A stretch of DNA of 64,000 bases from CAYHIW01 sp964356745 (GTDB lineage: Bacteria > Patescibacteriota > Microgenomatia > UBA1406 > GWC2-37-13): assembly GCA_964356745.1 (NCBI GenBank), contig CAYHIW010000001.1, positions 17,324-81,323 on the forward strand. Reading direction: 5' to 3'. The notes under the pieces were generated by a model. It saw only the letters and a program-made list of their open reading frames with translations. It had not been told where the DNA came from and made no database searches. Made by a program: the position numbers and the translations under genes. Within the stretch, counting starts at the first letter, position 1. Every line of letters starts with the position of its first letter. Positions 8,128 to 16,546 of the stretch are shown here, one piece after another.

Positions 8128-8490
8128 ATGAAACTTGCGGCTAACGATTTAAAAGGTTTATTTGGAGAAATTACACCCCCTCCGGGGTCGCCCGATGTCT
8201 CTGATCCTGGAGCGGCTCTTGGACTAGGACTTACCGTAGCGCTTCGACTATTTTTTATCGTTGCCGGGCTCGCCGCACTTCTTTACATGCTTTTGGGTTC
8301 ATTTGATTGGGTTACCTCAAGTGGAGAAAAAGAAAAAATAACCAAAGCTCAGCAACGAATTCGTAACGCAGTCGTTGGTGTTCTCATTATGGTTACCGTA
8401 CTTGCGCTCATTGCAACGCTTGAAACAATTGTGTTTAATGGTAAATTCTGCTTTGGTTTAACTTGCGCTATTAAAATCCCCCGGCTTTAA
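8128..8490 (+). CDS. VirB2/TrbC-like small pilin-type membrane protein, paralogue
   Basis: 120-aa tandem paralogue of the preceding gene: a Pro-rich N-terminal tail (TPPPGSPDVSDPG), two membrane helices, and the loop SSGEKEKITKAQQRIRNA between them. The same ITKAQ motif marks both as one family. It starts 2 nt after the previous stop with no Shine-Dalgarno, so it is probably translated by coupling. The C-terminus has two Cys in FCFGLTC that could form a disulfide outside. It overlaps the convergent gene by 4 nt. Confidence 0.65.
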   Translation: MKLAANDLKGLFGEITPPPGSPDVSDPGAALGLGLTVALRLFFIVAGLAALLYMLLGSFDWVTSSGEKEKITKAQQRIRNAVVGVLIMVTVLALIATLETIVFNGKFCFGLTCAIKIPRL

Positions 8491-10238
8491 TCAAGTCCTA
8501 CTGAAAATATTTTTTTATTGACTAATACGTACGCTTTTGTTCCATTTACAATAAGATCATTGGCTTGGGTAAACACGGCCGACCCTACTTGACGCTCATA
8601 ATCTCCGTCTTTGTTGATGATGTATATCGAACCTCTTTTCTTATCCCATGCATAAACTTTTTCTTCTTCTTGTGAAGTAATTACTTTGTTTATGTACATA
8701 TTTTTCTCAGGAAAAACAGGAGCAAATCCATCACGTAAACCAGACGTGTATTTTAAAACGCTCCCTCCATCGGTTATATAAACCGACCCGTCAATGGCAA
8801 ATGACACCGCCTCCTGCAGCTCCAGTGGCGACTTAAAATAAGTAGATTTCTCAGAGAATCCATCCTCAACAGGAATATATTTATAAATCGCATTCTTTGA
8901 GGAGTCAAGTACGTAAAGATTATTGTTGAAATTATTCATACCACTAATCACACCCCAGTCTTTATCGTTTTCAATTACCTTCTTAATTTTTCCGTCTGTT
9001 CCCACCTTAAAAATGCCGGTATTTTTTTTATGGAAAAAAATCTCATCGTTTTGCACGGAAATCGATTGAATTTGATCTGCATTTCCTACTTCATAGCTTT
9101 CAAACGATTTTTTTTCTAATGAAAAAGCATATACGGCACCATTTGCATCAAGAATTGCACTTGAAACACCGTCATTTGCAAAGAGTACACCTTTGGCGCT
9201 TTTATTCTCCAAGGATAGATCGTAAAACTCTTGATGTGATTTTTTTTCTTTTTTGAGCATCGCTCCTTCTTTTTCTTGAATCAGCGCTTCAAGTTTTTTG
9301 AATTCAGACGTACTACTTGATTTAACATCTTCTCTGAGTTTTAACAAATCTTTTTTTGCATCGTTAATAAGAGCGGTAGCACGAGCTTGATTAAGAAAAG
9401 CGACTTCTTCAGCCTGTTGTAACTTACCTGTAATCAGCTCAGTTGCATACGCAATTTTCTTCTGGTCGCTCTCTGATGATTTGCGCAAGTACCCCAAACC
9501 AGTACTCCAAAAAAACACCATTATCAAAAAACCAACGATGACAAAAGTTACCGCTTTCTTTTTGTTCGAAAAAATAACGGCTAATTTTGATTTAATTTTG
9601 AGAACTATCGAATGCATCGACTCAACAAATTGAGGTTTACTGACAAATTCCGCAACTTCTTGCTCTTGAACAACCTCCTCTTGGGAAAATAAAAGCGCAA
9701 GTGCAATCAGATCTGTATCATCACCTTCTTTTAATCTTGGTGTTATTGCGTCGATAATCATTGCGCTATCTCCACGATTAAGAAGTGATATAAATTCGTG
9801 CTCATCATGAAAATGTGAAACAAGTTTTTGTGTCGTAAGAAATACAAAGTCATTGTCTTCAATATATCCCGTTGCTCCTTTGGTTCCGGTAATTACCTTG
9901 GCGGTCTGACCAGAACGCTTAATATAAATCACACCTATATTGTCTGTATGAATGAGGAGTCTCCCGTCAGTTGTTCTAAAGCATAAAGCAAGAGAGAAGC
10001 TAAGAGGTATGTTGTATTCTTTAATCTCACTTGTCACGATGTTTTCTAGTTCTGCGAGAGTATTAGGTAGTTTTTCGTTGACAAGAAACGCTAATTTTTT
10101 GAGTATTTCTCTTCCTCGATCGTGTTCTAGTCCGCTCTCACAATCAAGAATACATGAAAAACGTTCTTCTGAAATAAATCCGGCAAAACCCGTTTCGCTT
10201 TCGGCTCCGAGATAGACGTGAAACTGGGATGTAAACAT
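8487..10238 (-). CDS. PP2C-like domain, TM helix and beta-propeller membrane protein
   Basis: 583-aa modular protein of unknown function. Residues 1-185 look like a degenerate PP2C-type phosphatase fold: FSLALCFRTTDGRLLIHTDN, ITGTKGATGYIEDNDFVFLT and GDDTDLIALALLF follow the family order, but the usual N-terminal DG metal motif is not seen. One membrane helix spans about 229-250. Residues 255-335 are charged and coiled-coil-like. From 340 to the end are repeated strands (VYAFSLEK, IFKVGTDGKIKKV, VYITDGGSVLKY) suggesting an NHL/PQQ-like propeller outside. GGAG lies 2-3 nt before the ATG. It follows the 79-aa gene by 14 nt in an operon. Confidence 0.5.
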   Translation of the reverse strand: MFTSQFHVYLGAESETGFAGFISEERFSCILDCESGLEHDRGREILKKLAFLVNEKLPNTLAELENIVTSEIKEYNIPLSFSLALCFRTTDGRLLIHTDNIGVIYIKRSGQTAKVITGTKGATGYIEDNDFVFLTTQKLVSHFHDEHEFISLLNRGDSAMIIDAITPRLKEGDDTDLIALALLFSQEEVVQEQEVAEFVSKPQFVESMHSIVLKIKSKLAVIFSNKKKAVTFVIVGFLIMVFFWSTGLGYLRKSSESDQKKIAYATELITGKLQQAEEVAFLNQARATALINDAKKDLLKLREDVKSSSTSEFKKLEALIQEKEGAMLKKEKKSHQEFYDLSLENKSAKGVLFANDGVSSAILDANGAVYAFSLEKKSFESYEVGNADQIQSISVQNDEIFFHKKNTGIFKVGTDGKIKKVIENDKDWGVISGMNNFNNNLYVLDSSKNAIYKYIPVEDGFSEKSTYFKSPLELQEAVSFAIDGSVYITDGGSVLKYTSGLRDGFAPVFPEKNMYINKVITSQEEEKVYAWDKKRGSIYIINKDGDYERQVGSAVFTQANDLIVNGTKAYVLVNKKIFSVGLD

Positions 10239-10252
10239 AACTCCTTCTTACA

Positions 10253-10492
10253 TCATAGCAAAAACGTCGATGCAAGAAGCGCAAGCGCAAGGATAAGCTG
10301 TAGACGTGAAATAAGAAGAATAACATTATTTACCATTTCTTCTTCCATGACTGATCGTATCATCACTCTCGTTTGTCTTAAAATCACAATTGAGTAGATT
10401 AAATAAATGACGGCAAACACTGTCGCAAATGCCCTAAAGAAAAAGTTTGAAATTGAAATGGTTTGTGGGAGTAACCCAAAAAGATCTGTCAT
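10253..10492 (-). CDS. Small two-TM protein of unknown function
   Basis: 79-aa protein with two predicted membrane helices (about residues 19-40 and 55-78) and a short charged loop (RQTRVMIRSVMEEEMV). I cannot assign a family with confidence. It overlaps the PH-domain gene upstream by 4 nt (ATGA) and precedes the PP2C-like propeller gene, so the three form an operon of membrane proteins. Confidence 0.6.
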   Translation of the reverse strand: MTDLFGLLPQTISISNFFFRAFATVFAVIYLIYSIVILRQTRVMIRSVMEEEMVNNVILLISRLQLILALALLASTFLL

Positions 10493-11034
10493 GATTTTTC
10501 AATAACTTCATTAATCATTCGAACAACGTCTGTTGGACGAGGAATATTGACAAACTCGATATTCACTTCTGATCCCGCTGTCTGAACAAATACATTTCCA
10601 AAATTAAAAAGTGATGCAAAATAACCGCCGGACTTTGACGTAACGTCTTCTACTTTGATAAGGCGCGCTTCGGTAAATTCTTTGTAAATAATTGCATGGA
10701 AGTCAAGATCAACAATTCGTCTATTGGTAATAATACCGAGATTAAAATAGTACCCAAGAAAATTAAGCCAAAGATACGCCAGAATAAAAACCACTGTCAT
10801 TCCGTTTAGGAATAAAATTTGTTGTTGAGTAAGGATGGTTGGAAGAAAGGTAGCGTTAACAAAAACCGAAATAACAACGAGAAAGAGAGCGTTTACCACC
10901 CAGTATAATTGTGTGATTGGGTGTGCGCGAACCATAAGGACTATCTCCTCGTCTTTATCTTTGGTCTCAAAGTCCAACGCAGGATAGAGACAAAAAGAAT
11001 GAAAAAGTTTATGACTGGTTGCATGCTCATCCAT
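10489..11034 (-). CDS. Bacterial PH-domain (YdbS-like) membrane protein
   Basis: 181-aa protein with two membrane helices (IVL..-type segment near residues 38-60 and a second near 65-90) followed by a bacterial pleckstrin-homology domain: LGIITNRRIVDLDF, then KVEDVTSKSGGYFASLFNFGNVFVQTA. The wording matches the YdbS/YdbT bPH_2 class, whose function is unclear. The frame is open from 11043, but that ATG overlaps the -10 box TATAAT (11042-11047), so the ATG at 11034, 7 nt downstream, is the start. It is divergent from the 5S rRNA gene. Confidence 0.8.
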   Translation of the reverse strand: MDEHATSHKLFHSFCLYPALDFETKDKDEEIVLMVRAHPITQLYWVVNALFLVVISVFVNATFLPTILTQQQILFLNGMTVVFILAYLWLNFLGYYFNLGIITNRRIVDLDFHAIIYKEFTEARLIKVEDVTSKSGGYFASLFNFGNVFVQTAGSEVNIEFVNIPRPTDVVRMINEVIEKS

Positions 11035-11041
11035 GTTCCCC

Positions 11042-11064
11042 ATTATACAAAAATATGTTATACT
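11042..11064. promoter_or_regulatory. Divergent -10 boxes for 5S rRNA and the PH-domain operon
   Basis: TATAAT on the minus strand (11042-11047) serves the PH-domain gene; TATACT on the plus strand (11059-11064) lies 7 nt before the mature 5' end of 5S rRNA. The two cores are only 11 bp apart, so the two promoters share DNA. Confidence 0.65.
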
Positions 11065-11071
11065 ATTGGCT

Positions 11072-11190
11072 CCTGGTTACTGGAGCGGTTTGGTACCACC
11101 TCTTCCCATCCCGAACAGAGAAGTGAAACAAACCAGCGCCGATGATACTCACTCCAAAGCGGGGCTCGGGGAAAGTAGGTCGTAGCCAGG
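11072..11190 (+). rRNA. rrf: 5S ribosomal RNA (stand-alone gene)
   Basis: About 119 nt with a complete 5S layout: the 5' end CCTGGTTAC pairs with the 3' end GTAGCCAGG, and the internal CCATCCCGAACAGAGAAG and the GATGATACT region are the conserved loop sequences. No 16S or 23S gene lies within 11 kb on the left or 52 kb on the right, so this copy is unlinked. A TATACT lies just upstream. Seven T residues follow the closing helix at once, so the terminal stem plus T-run probably acts as the terminator. Confidence 0.93.
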
Positions 11191-11195
11191 TTTTT

Positions 11196-11771
11196 TTATG
11201 GAGTTTTTTTGTTACGAAACAGAACTTCCTTGGGGACTTCAAATACTTTCACATTTTGTACCTTTTCTTCTTTACACGTTTTAAGAAACGTTTGAATACT
11301 TACCTTTGATCCCATGAAGCCGGTTTGCTTTGTAAACTCAAGAGCCGTATCGATCATAGCATCAGTACTCATAAGTCCCATCCGAGATATCGTTTCCATG
11401 GTGGAAATGTATCCGCTTAAACCACATGTCTTCTCGCCCGAAAAAGATCCTTTTTTCCACGAATAAAGACAATCTCCTGAAAGGAGTTGTATGGTAGACC
11501 CATTTTTATTTTGAGAAATAAGATGTAATTTTTTATTTTTTATATACGCCGTTTTTTCCTTATTTTGACAAACATATTCTTTATTGAGATCTATTTGAAC
11601 AGTAGTTCCGGGTGTAACTGATACCGATTGCTTTGTGGGTTGTACTTGAGGTAACGCCGGCTGTTTGAATTCTTGTTTTAGCAAAAGCGCGATAATAATC
11701 GCAACAATAGGAATTACGATAACGAGCTTTGAAATAAGATGCATGAAGTCGAACTGTTCCTCAGGCTTCAT
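11196..11771 (-). CDS. Membrane-anchored extracytoplasmic protein, unknown
   Basis: 191-aa protein with one N-terminal membrane helix (VIVIPIVAIIIALLL, about residues 14-30), a Pro/Gln/Thr-rich linker, and an extracytoplasmic domain with four Cys that could make disulfides (EYVCQ, SGDCLYS, EKTCGL, LKTCKEE). I do not recognise the family. The frame is open to 11816, but the ATG at 11771 overlaps the DUF2130 stop by 11 nt and gives a normal membrane-anchor start, so it is preferred; translation is probably coupled. Confidence 0.6.
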   Translation of the reverse strand: MKPEEQFDFMHLISKLVIVIPIVAIIIALLLKQEFKQPALPQVQPTKQSVSVTPGTTVQIDLNKEYVCQNKEKTAYIKNKKLHLISQNKNGSTIQLLSGDCLYSWKKGSFSGEKTCGLSGYISTMETISRMGLMSTDAMIDTALEFTKQTGFMGSKVSIQTFLKTCKEEKVQNVKVFEVPKEVLFRNKKTP

Positions 11772-12873
11772 TTTGTTCCTCTCCAGAATCGAGTAATTCC
11801 AGTTGGTTAGATTCATCCATCTTGCTTCCTGTTATTGACTCAAGCTCTCCTTTGAGACTTTCATTATTCGTAAGAAGCGAAGTGATCGTCTTTTCTTCAC
11901 GAGCCCATTTTTTGGTAAACCATTTCTTTTCAATTTCAATTTCTTCTCTTCTTGATTTAAATGCCTCTGAAATCGCTTCAACACGATTTCTAAACTCAAT
12001 CCCTTGAATGTAATCGAATAACATATCTTTTCTTTCGGTAGTAATTCCTGAGCCAGATTTTGCAATCGCAACCTCCAACAACATCGATCTTAAGACTGTT
12101 GCGATTCCGATAATCGACTGATAATCTGAGACCCATATTCCTTCATGACTACCAAAATTCTTCATATTGTTTGGGAGCACATCACTCACTAATACTGCCA
12201 AATCTGCCTTAACACTTCTCTTATCTGATTTTAATTTAGTCACCCACTCATTACTCCATGCTTTAGTACGTTTAGATTCCCAGATGATTTTACCCGCTAC
12301 GTTTCCATGTCTATTCTGTACAACTTGTATAATATCTGCACCGCGAATACCCTTTGGAACCGGTTCGATACTATCAAATACAAACATTGCTCGAAGTGTT
12401 TGTTCAAGATGCTCTTCTAAAACTTCTCCCTGTGTTTGTTGGGATCCTTGTTGTAGTTTGCGCTGCATTTCTTCCAACGCCTTCGCCTGTTCTTGAATCT
12501 TCTTCTCTTTTTCCAGATCTTTTAATCTGTGCGCCTCTTCGACTTCGTTTTGCGCTCGCTCTTTAATCCGCTGCCTTTCCTCATCCATTTGTCGTTTGAC
12601 CTTAAGCTCTATTTCTTTTTTTTCTTCTTCAATTTTTTCTTTTTCCTCAAGAAGCTTTAACTCTCGCTCTCTCATCTCGTCTGCTTTGGCTTCTTTGTCT
12701 TTAAGAAGTTTCTTAAGATTTGTTACTTCATCCGACTGCTTTTCTTCAAATTCTTTTTTTACTTCGGCAACTGCGCGTTCTTTTGCTTCGTCGATCTGAT
12801 GCGAGAACGCCTGACTGGCAGGGAACGATTTTTTACAATGGGGGCAGGCTATTAAAGACTGAGTATCAGACAT
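11761..12873 (-). CDS. DUF2130 protein: zinc ribbon, coiled coil, nuclease-like domain
   Basis: 370-aa cytoplasmic protein. It opens with a half zinc ribbon (CPHCKKSF), then about 120 residues of highly charged coiled coil rich in Glu and Lys, then the DUF2130 domain. That domain contains IIWESKRTKAWSNEWV and KADLAVLVSD, which resemble the E-x-K core of PD-(D/E)XK nucleases. The biological role of DUF2130 is not established. A TACAAT 9 nt before the ATG suggests a near-leaderless mRNA, divergent from the DUF4012 gene. Confidence 0.85.
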   Translation of the reverse strand: MSDTQSLIACPHCKKSFPASQAFSHQIDEAKERAVAEVKKEFEEKQSDEVTNLKKLLKDKEAKADEMRERELKLLEEKEKIEEEKKEIELKVKRQMDEERQRIKERAQNEVEEAHRLKDLEKEKKIQEQAKALEEMQRKLQQGSQQTQGEVLEEHLEQTLRAMFVFDSIEPVPKGIRGADIIQVVQNRHGNVAGKIIWESKRTKAWSNEWVTKLKSDKRSVKADLAVLVSDVLPNNMKNFGSHEGIWVSDYQSIIGIATVLRSMLLEVAIAKSGSGITTERKDMLFDYIQGIEFRNRVEAISEAFKSRREEIEIEKKWFTKKWAREEKTITSLLTNNESLKGELESITGSKMDESNQLELLDSGEEQNEA

Positions 12874-12900
12874 ACAGACAATATTGTACTATATATACCT

Positions 12901-14523
12901 ATGCGACGATATTTTTACATAGGTGTACTTTCGTACACTACGATCGTCATGGTTTTTTTTGCCGCTTTTGTTTCTACGGGTTTTTTGCTTTATTACTCAT
13001 CGCGCAAACTTCAAGCATTTGATTTTGCAAAAAGCGCCCCATTCAACAAATCTGCACAATTTACGTACAACACTTCTCGCATACTTGCTCCTTTGGTAAA
13101 ACCACTTTTGATTATCACCAATACGAATACTGTTATTGAACGAGGTTTGGATATTGAAAAAAATACAATTAATACCATTGAGTCTGCTGTGATACTTGCA
13201 GAACAAATCAAAAGTAAAAAAAATGTCGTCAAACAAATTGAGAAGACAAGCTACCAGCTATCCCAATTGCACGAATCAATTCCCTCTTCAATTACCCAAC
13301 TCACGTCTACAAAAGAAGAGATTAAAAAAGCACTTTTACTTCTTGATGGACTTCGCATTTTTTATCAAAACTCAGACGGTGAATATCTTGTATTTTTTTT
13401 AAATGACCGTGAACTGAGACCTGGTGGGGGATTTATCGGATCGATTGGTTGGCTTTCTCTCAATAATTTAGAAATTGACTCGCTTAACGTCGAAGATGCG
13501 TATGAAATCGACGGTAAACTTCAGACACACCACGAACCCCCTTATCCTGTACGAACCTATCTTGAACTTCCTAACTGGTATTTACGTGATTCCAACTTTT
13601 CACCTGACTTTGTAGAAAATGTTAGAGTTGCCGAAACGTTTTTGGAAGATTCGATTGGTAAAAGGTCGTATAAAGGAAGCATTGGACTTACAACTCATGC
13701 GGTACTTGGAATACTTGACACAATTGGTCCCGTCTATGTACCCGATTACAAACTAACTATCACAAAAGATAATTTTTACGAGACAACTCAGCGCATGGTG
13801 GAGAGAAATTTTTTTCCAGGGTCAAGACAAAAACGCAATTTCCTATCTTCCCTTACAACTGCGATCCGGTTAAAACTGGAGGATCAAGAATTGTTACAAA
13901 AAAAACTTCTCGTATCGATTATTCGTTCTCTTGATACCAAACACATTATCGTTTCATCCAAACAAAAAGCATTACATAAAACATTGGCAACACTCGGGTG
14001 GACCGGAGAAGTAGCCAAACCAGTTTTTGACTATATCTATCCAGTCGACGCAAATGTTGGCGCAAATAAAGTAAACACCTATATTAAACGTAAGTTTCAA
14101 TCAAACATTACATTTACCAAAACTCACGTAGCTCATACCTTCTCTATTCGTTATAAAAACGACTCACCAATCGCACCTAACCCAGGTGAAACGTACAAAA
14201 ACTATCTTCAGATATATCTCGCAAAAAATGCGGACGTCTCCTCTGTTTCGGTTAATGGCAATCCTGTTGAAGTACAAAGGAATAATTTGAATCAACATAA
14301 AATTGTTGGATTGTATCTGGAGGTAGAACCACAAAAGGAATCCATCATATCGCTAACGTACAAACTTCCCCTCTCACCAAATAAACAAAAGAAGTATCAA
14401 TTAATCGTGCAAAAACAAATTGGATCAACCAATAATGAATATGAATTAAAAGTTAAAAATAATTCCTACTCACTCACAACACCCTTAGAAAAAGATTTCT
14501 TATTTTCATTCGATATAATGTAG
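12901..14523 (+). CDS. DUF4012 domain membrane-anchored protein
   Basis: 540-aa protein with one N-terminal membrane helix (about residues 14-36) and a large extracytoplasmic region. The DUF4012 hallmark is clear: YLVFFLNDRELRPGGGFIGS. The N-terminal third is helical, the C-terminal 130 residues are beta-rich. The family is often found in CPR and Actinobacteria beside surface-polysaccharide genes, but no activity is known. It is followed after 2 nt by a TolB-like gene. Confidence 0.85.
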   Translation: MRRYFYIGVLSYTTIVMVFFAAFVSTGFLLYYSSRKLQAFDFAKSAPFNKSAQFTYNTSRILAPLVKPLLIITNTNTVIERGLDIEKNTINTIESAVILAEQIKSKKNVVKQIEKTSYQLSQLHESIPSSITQLTSTKEEIKKALLLLDGLRIFYQNSDGEYLVFFLNDRELRPGGGFIGSIGWLSLNNLEIDSLNVEDAYEIDGKLQTHHEPPYPVRTYLELPNWYLRDSNFSPDFVENVRVAETFLEDSIGKRSYKGSIGLTTHAVLGILDTIGPVYVPDYKLTITKDNFYETTQRMVERNFFPGSRQKRNFLSSLTTAIRLKLEDQELLQKKLLVSIIRSLDTKHIIVSSKQKALHKTLATLGWTGEVAKPVFDYIYPVDANVGANKVNTYIKRKFQSNITFTKTHVAHTFSIRYKNDSPIAPNPGETYKNYLQIYLAKNADVSSVSVNGNPVEVQRNNLNQHKIVGLYLEVEPQKESIISLTYKLPLSPNKQKKYQLIVQKQIGSTNNEYELKVKNNSYSLTTPLEKDFLFSFDIM

Positions 14524-14525
14524 AT

Positions 14526-15506
14526 ATGCGAATAAAAACTCCTATCAAGTATCTCGTACTTTTTGTGTCTATCGTGCTTATTCTACTAGTAATTAAAAAT
14601 CAAAAAAAGAACGTAGAGAATGTAAAAACATCCACCAGCACAGGTGAGACAATCATTTTTGATTCAAAGAGGAATGCACAAAATTTTGAGATATATATAC
14701 GATCCCCAGGTGAGACCCAACCAAAACAAATAACCAACAACTCTTCTTATGATAGTTGGTGGGCAAAAATATCTCCTGATAAAATAAGGGTTTTGTTTTA
14801 CAGAACGCCTGTTGGAATACATGACCGAGATTATAGTCAAACATCACTTTGGATGATGAATATTGACGGAAGTAACCAACGAATGCTTTTACCACAACAC
14901 GCTTTTGGATGGGATTTACATGGACATGCGGAATGGTCTCCTGACGGATCAATGCTTATTATGTTTGGTGGTAAAAAACTTAGTCCTCAGATCTTCATCA
15001 CTGATAATGAAGGTAAGAATCCAAAACAACTAACCTACAGACCCGGTCAGAATCTAGATCCAAGCTGGTCGCCTGACGGAAAGAGCATTACGTTTGTTGC
15101 CTGTCTAAATGCAATTTGTTTCCCAAGTGATTATGAAATTTTTACCATGGACAATAATGGACAGAATCAAATGAGAATAACTGATGATAAACTAAGAGAT
15201 CACGATCCGTATTATTCTCCTGACGGACAAACAATTGCTTGGATTACAAAAACAAGTAACAAAAACATAATTGGAGTCTGGAACATTCGATCAAAAAATA
15301 TAAATACTCAAATAATCGCCAACGTTACGAATGACGACGCTATAAATAGCAAACCCGATTGGAGTCCAGATGGATCTCGCATTTACTTTCACCGATTGAC
15401 GCCAGGAAAAAATCGATTTAATATTTTTTCGGTTAGACCGGATGGCACCGAGTTACAGGAAATCTTTTCAGACCAATATAATAATGAGTATCCTCAAGCA
15501 GAATAA
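14526..15506 (+). CDS. TolB-like beta-propeller protein, membrane anchored
   Basis: 326-aa protein with an N-terminal signal anchor (YLVLFVSIVLILLVI) and a six-bladed TolB/WD40-like propeller. The blade repeat W-S-P-D-G is seen four times (EWSPDGSML, SWSPDGKSI, YYSPDGQTI, DWSPDGSRI). Such domains bind proteins or peptides; it lacks the TolB N-terminal domain and Tol partners are not here, so it is not TolB itself. It has its own TATAAT 6 nt upstream, inside the end of the DUF4012 gene, and overlaps the hydrolase gene by 23 nt. Confidence 0.8.
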   Translation: MRIKTPIKYLVLFVSIVLILLVIKNQKKNVENVKTSTSTGETIIFDSKRNAQNFEIYIRSPGETQPKQITNNSSYDSWWAKISPDKIRVLFYRTPVGIHDRDYSQTSLWMMNIDGSNQRMLLPQHAFGWDLHGHAEWSPDGSMLIMFGGKKLSPQIFITDNEGKNPKQLTYRPGQNLDPSWSPDGKSITFVACLNAICFPSDYEIFTMDNNGQNQMRITDDKLRDHDPYYSPDGQTIAWITKTSNKNIIGVWNIRSKNINTQIIANVTNDDAINSKPDWSPDGSRIYFHRLTPGKNRFNIFSVRPDGTELQEIFSDQYNNEYPQAE

Positions 15507-16542
15507 ACTCTACTTTTTCATCCCTCTTCTCATACTTCTTTTTGTCATCGTTAGTGCTTTTATTAAAAAAAGTCCAATCAAACTTTCTAATGAAACAGAT
15601 GTGACCGAAGACGATGAACAAATAAATGCTATTCTTGAAAATCCGCTTTCCATAACACGTATGAGAAGTCAGGAATATCCGGGAAGTGATTTGATAGTCG
15701 AAGGACAATTATCGCCTGGTTCAAATTACAGTCAGTTCGTCGTATCTTATTTGTCAGAAGGTAATAAAATTTACGCCCTTCTTACTGTTCCAAAAGAAAA
15801 TGGGCATGCCTCGCCGACAGGCGGGTTTCCGGCTATCGTGTTTAATCATGGCTACATTCCCCCACAACAGTATGAGACTACCGAACGATATGTCGCGTAT
15901 GTTGATTCGTTTGCTCGAAATGGATACGTTGTTTTGAAACCAGATTACCGAGGACATGGAAATTCTGAAGGAGAAGCGTCTGGGGGATATGGATCACCTA
16001 ACTATACTATTGATGTTTTAAATGCAGTATCGTCTTTAAAAAGACATAAAAGTGTTGATCCGAATCGATTAGGCATGTGGGGCCATTCAATGGGTGGACA
16101 TATAACGCTCAGGTCTATGGTGGTCACAAAAGATATCAAAGCTGGAGTAATCTGGGCGGGAGTCGTTGCGTCGTACCCGGATCTTTTAACAAACTGGCGA
16201 AGAGGATCATTTCCTCCCCCAACCTCAATTCCTCAAAGAGCATTAAGTTGGCGGCAATTATTCTACGAAAAGTACGGAAGTCCTTCGGCAAATCCTACGT
16301 TTTGGAATGAAATTTCTCCTAATAATTTTTTGAGTGATATTTCTGGTCCAATACAGATTCACCATGGAACTGCAGACGCATCGGTACCAGTAGGATTTTC
16401 TAGAAAACTAGACGCTCAGTTGAAAACAGTTGGTAAACCATCTCAACTTTTTATCTATGAGGGAGACGATCATAATTTAGCGGATAATTTTTCTCTCGCA
16501 ATGAAGAGATCGGTTGAGTTTTTTGACCAGTATTTAAAGTAG
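15484..16542 (+). CDS. S9-family alpha/beta hydrolase, membrane anchored
   Basis: 352-aa secreted or anchored serine hydrolase of the prolyl-oligopeptidase type. After an N-terminal membrane helix, the oxyanion region VFNHGYIP, the nucleophile elbow GHSMGGH, the acid in HGTADASVP and the His in GDDHNLAD form a full catalytic triad. Substrate may be a peptide or ester. The preceding propeller gene makes an interesting pair, since S9 enzymes often carry a propeller in the same chain. Residues encoded by 15805-15828 (HASPTGGF) come from a repeat insert. The frame is open from 15442, but the ATG at 15484 best fits the anchor. Confidence 0.85.
   Translation: MSILKQNKLYFFIPLLILLFVIVSAFIKKSPIKLSNETDVTEDDEQINAILENPLSITRMRSQEYPGSDLIVEGQLSPGSNYSQFVVSYLSEGNKIYALLTVPKENGHASPTGGFPAIVFNHGYIPPQQYETTERYVAYVDSFARNGYVVLKPDYRGHGNSEGEASGGYGSPNYTIDVLNAVSSLKRHKSVDPNRLGMWGHSMGGHITLRSMVVTKDIKAGVIWAGVVASYPDLLTNWRRGSFPPPTSIPQRALSWRQLFYEKYGSPSANPTFWNEISPNNFLSDISGPIQIHHGTADASVPVGFSRKLDAQLKTVGKPSQLFIYEGDDHNLADNFSLAMKRSVEFFDQYLK
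15805..15828 (+). repeat. In-frame palindromic element in the S9 hydrolase gene
   Basis: GCCTCGCCGACAGGCGGGTT matches the element at 1236-1255 with three differences over 18 bases and is read in the same frame, giving HASPTGGF against PASPAGGF. GCCT (15808-15811) pairs with AGGC (15819-15822). It sits in a surface loop just before the first conserved strand of the hydrolase fold. Confidence 0.6.
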
Positions 16543-16546
16543 GTAG

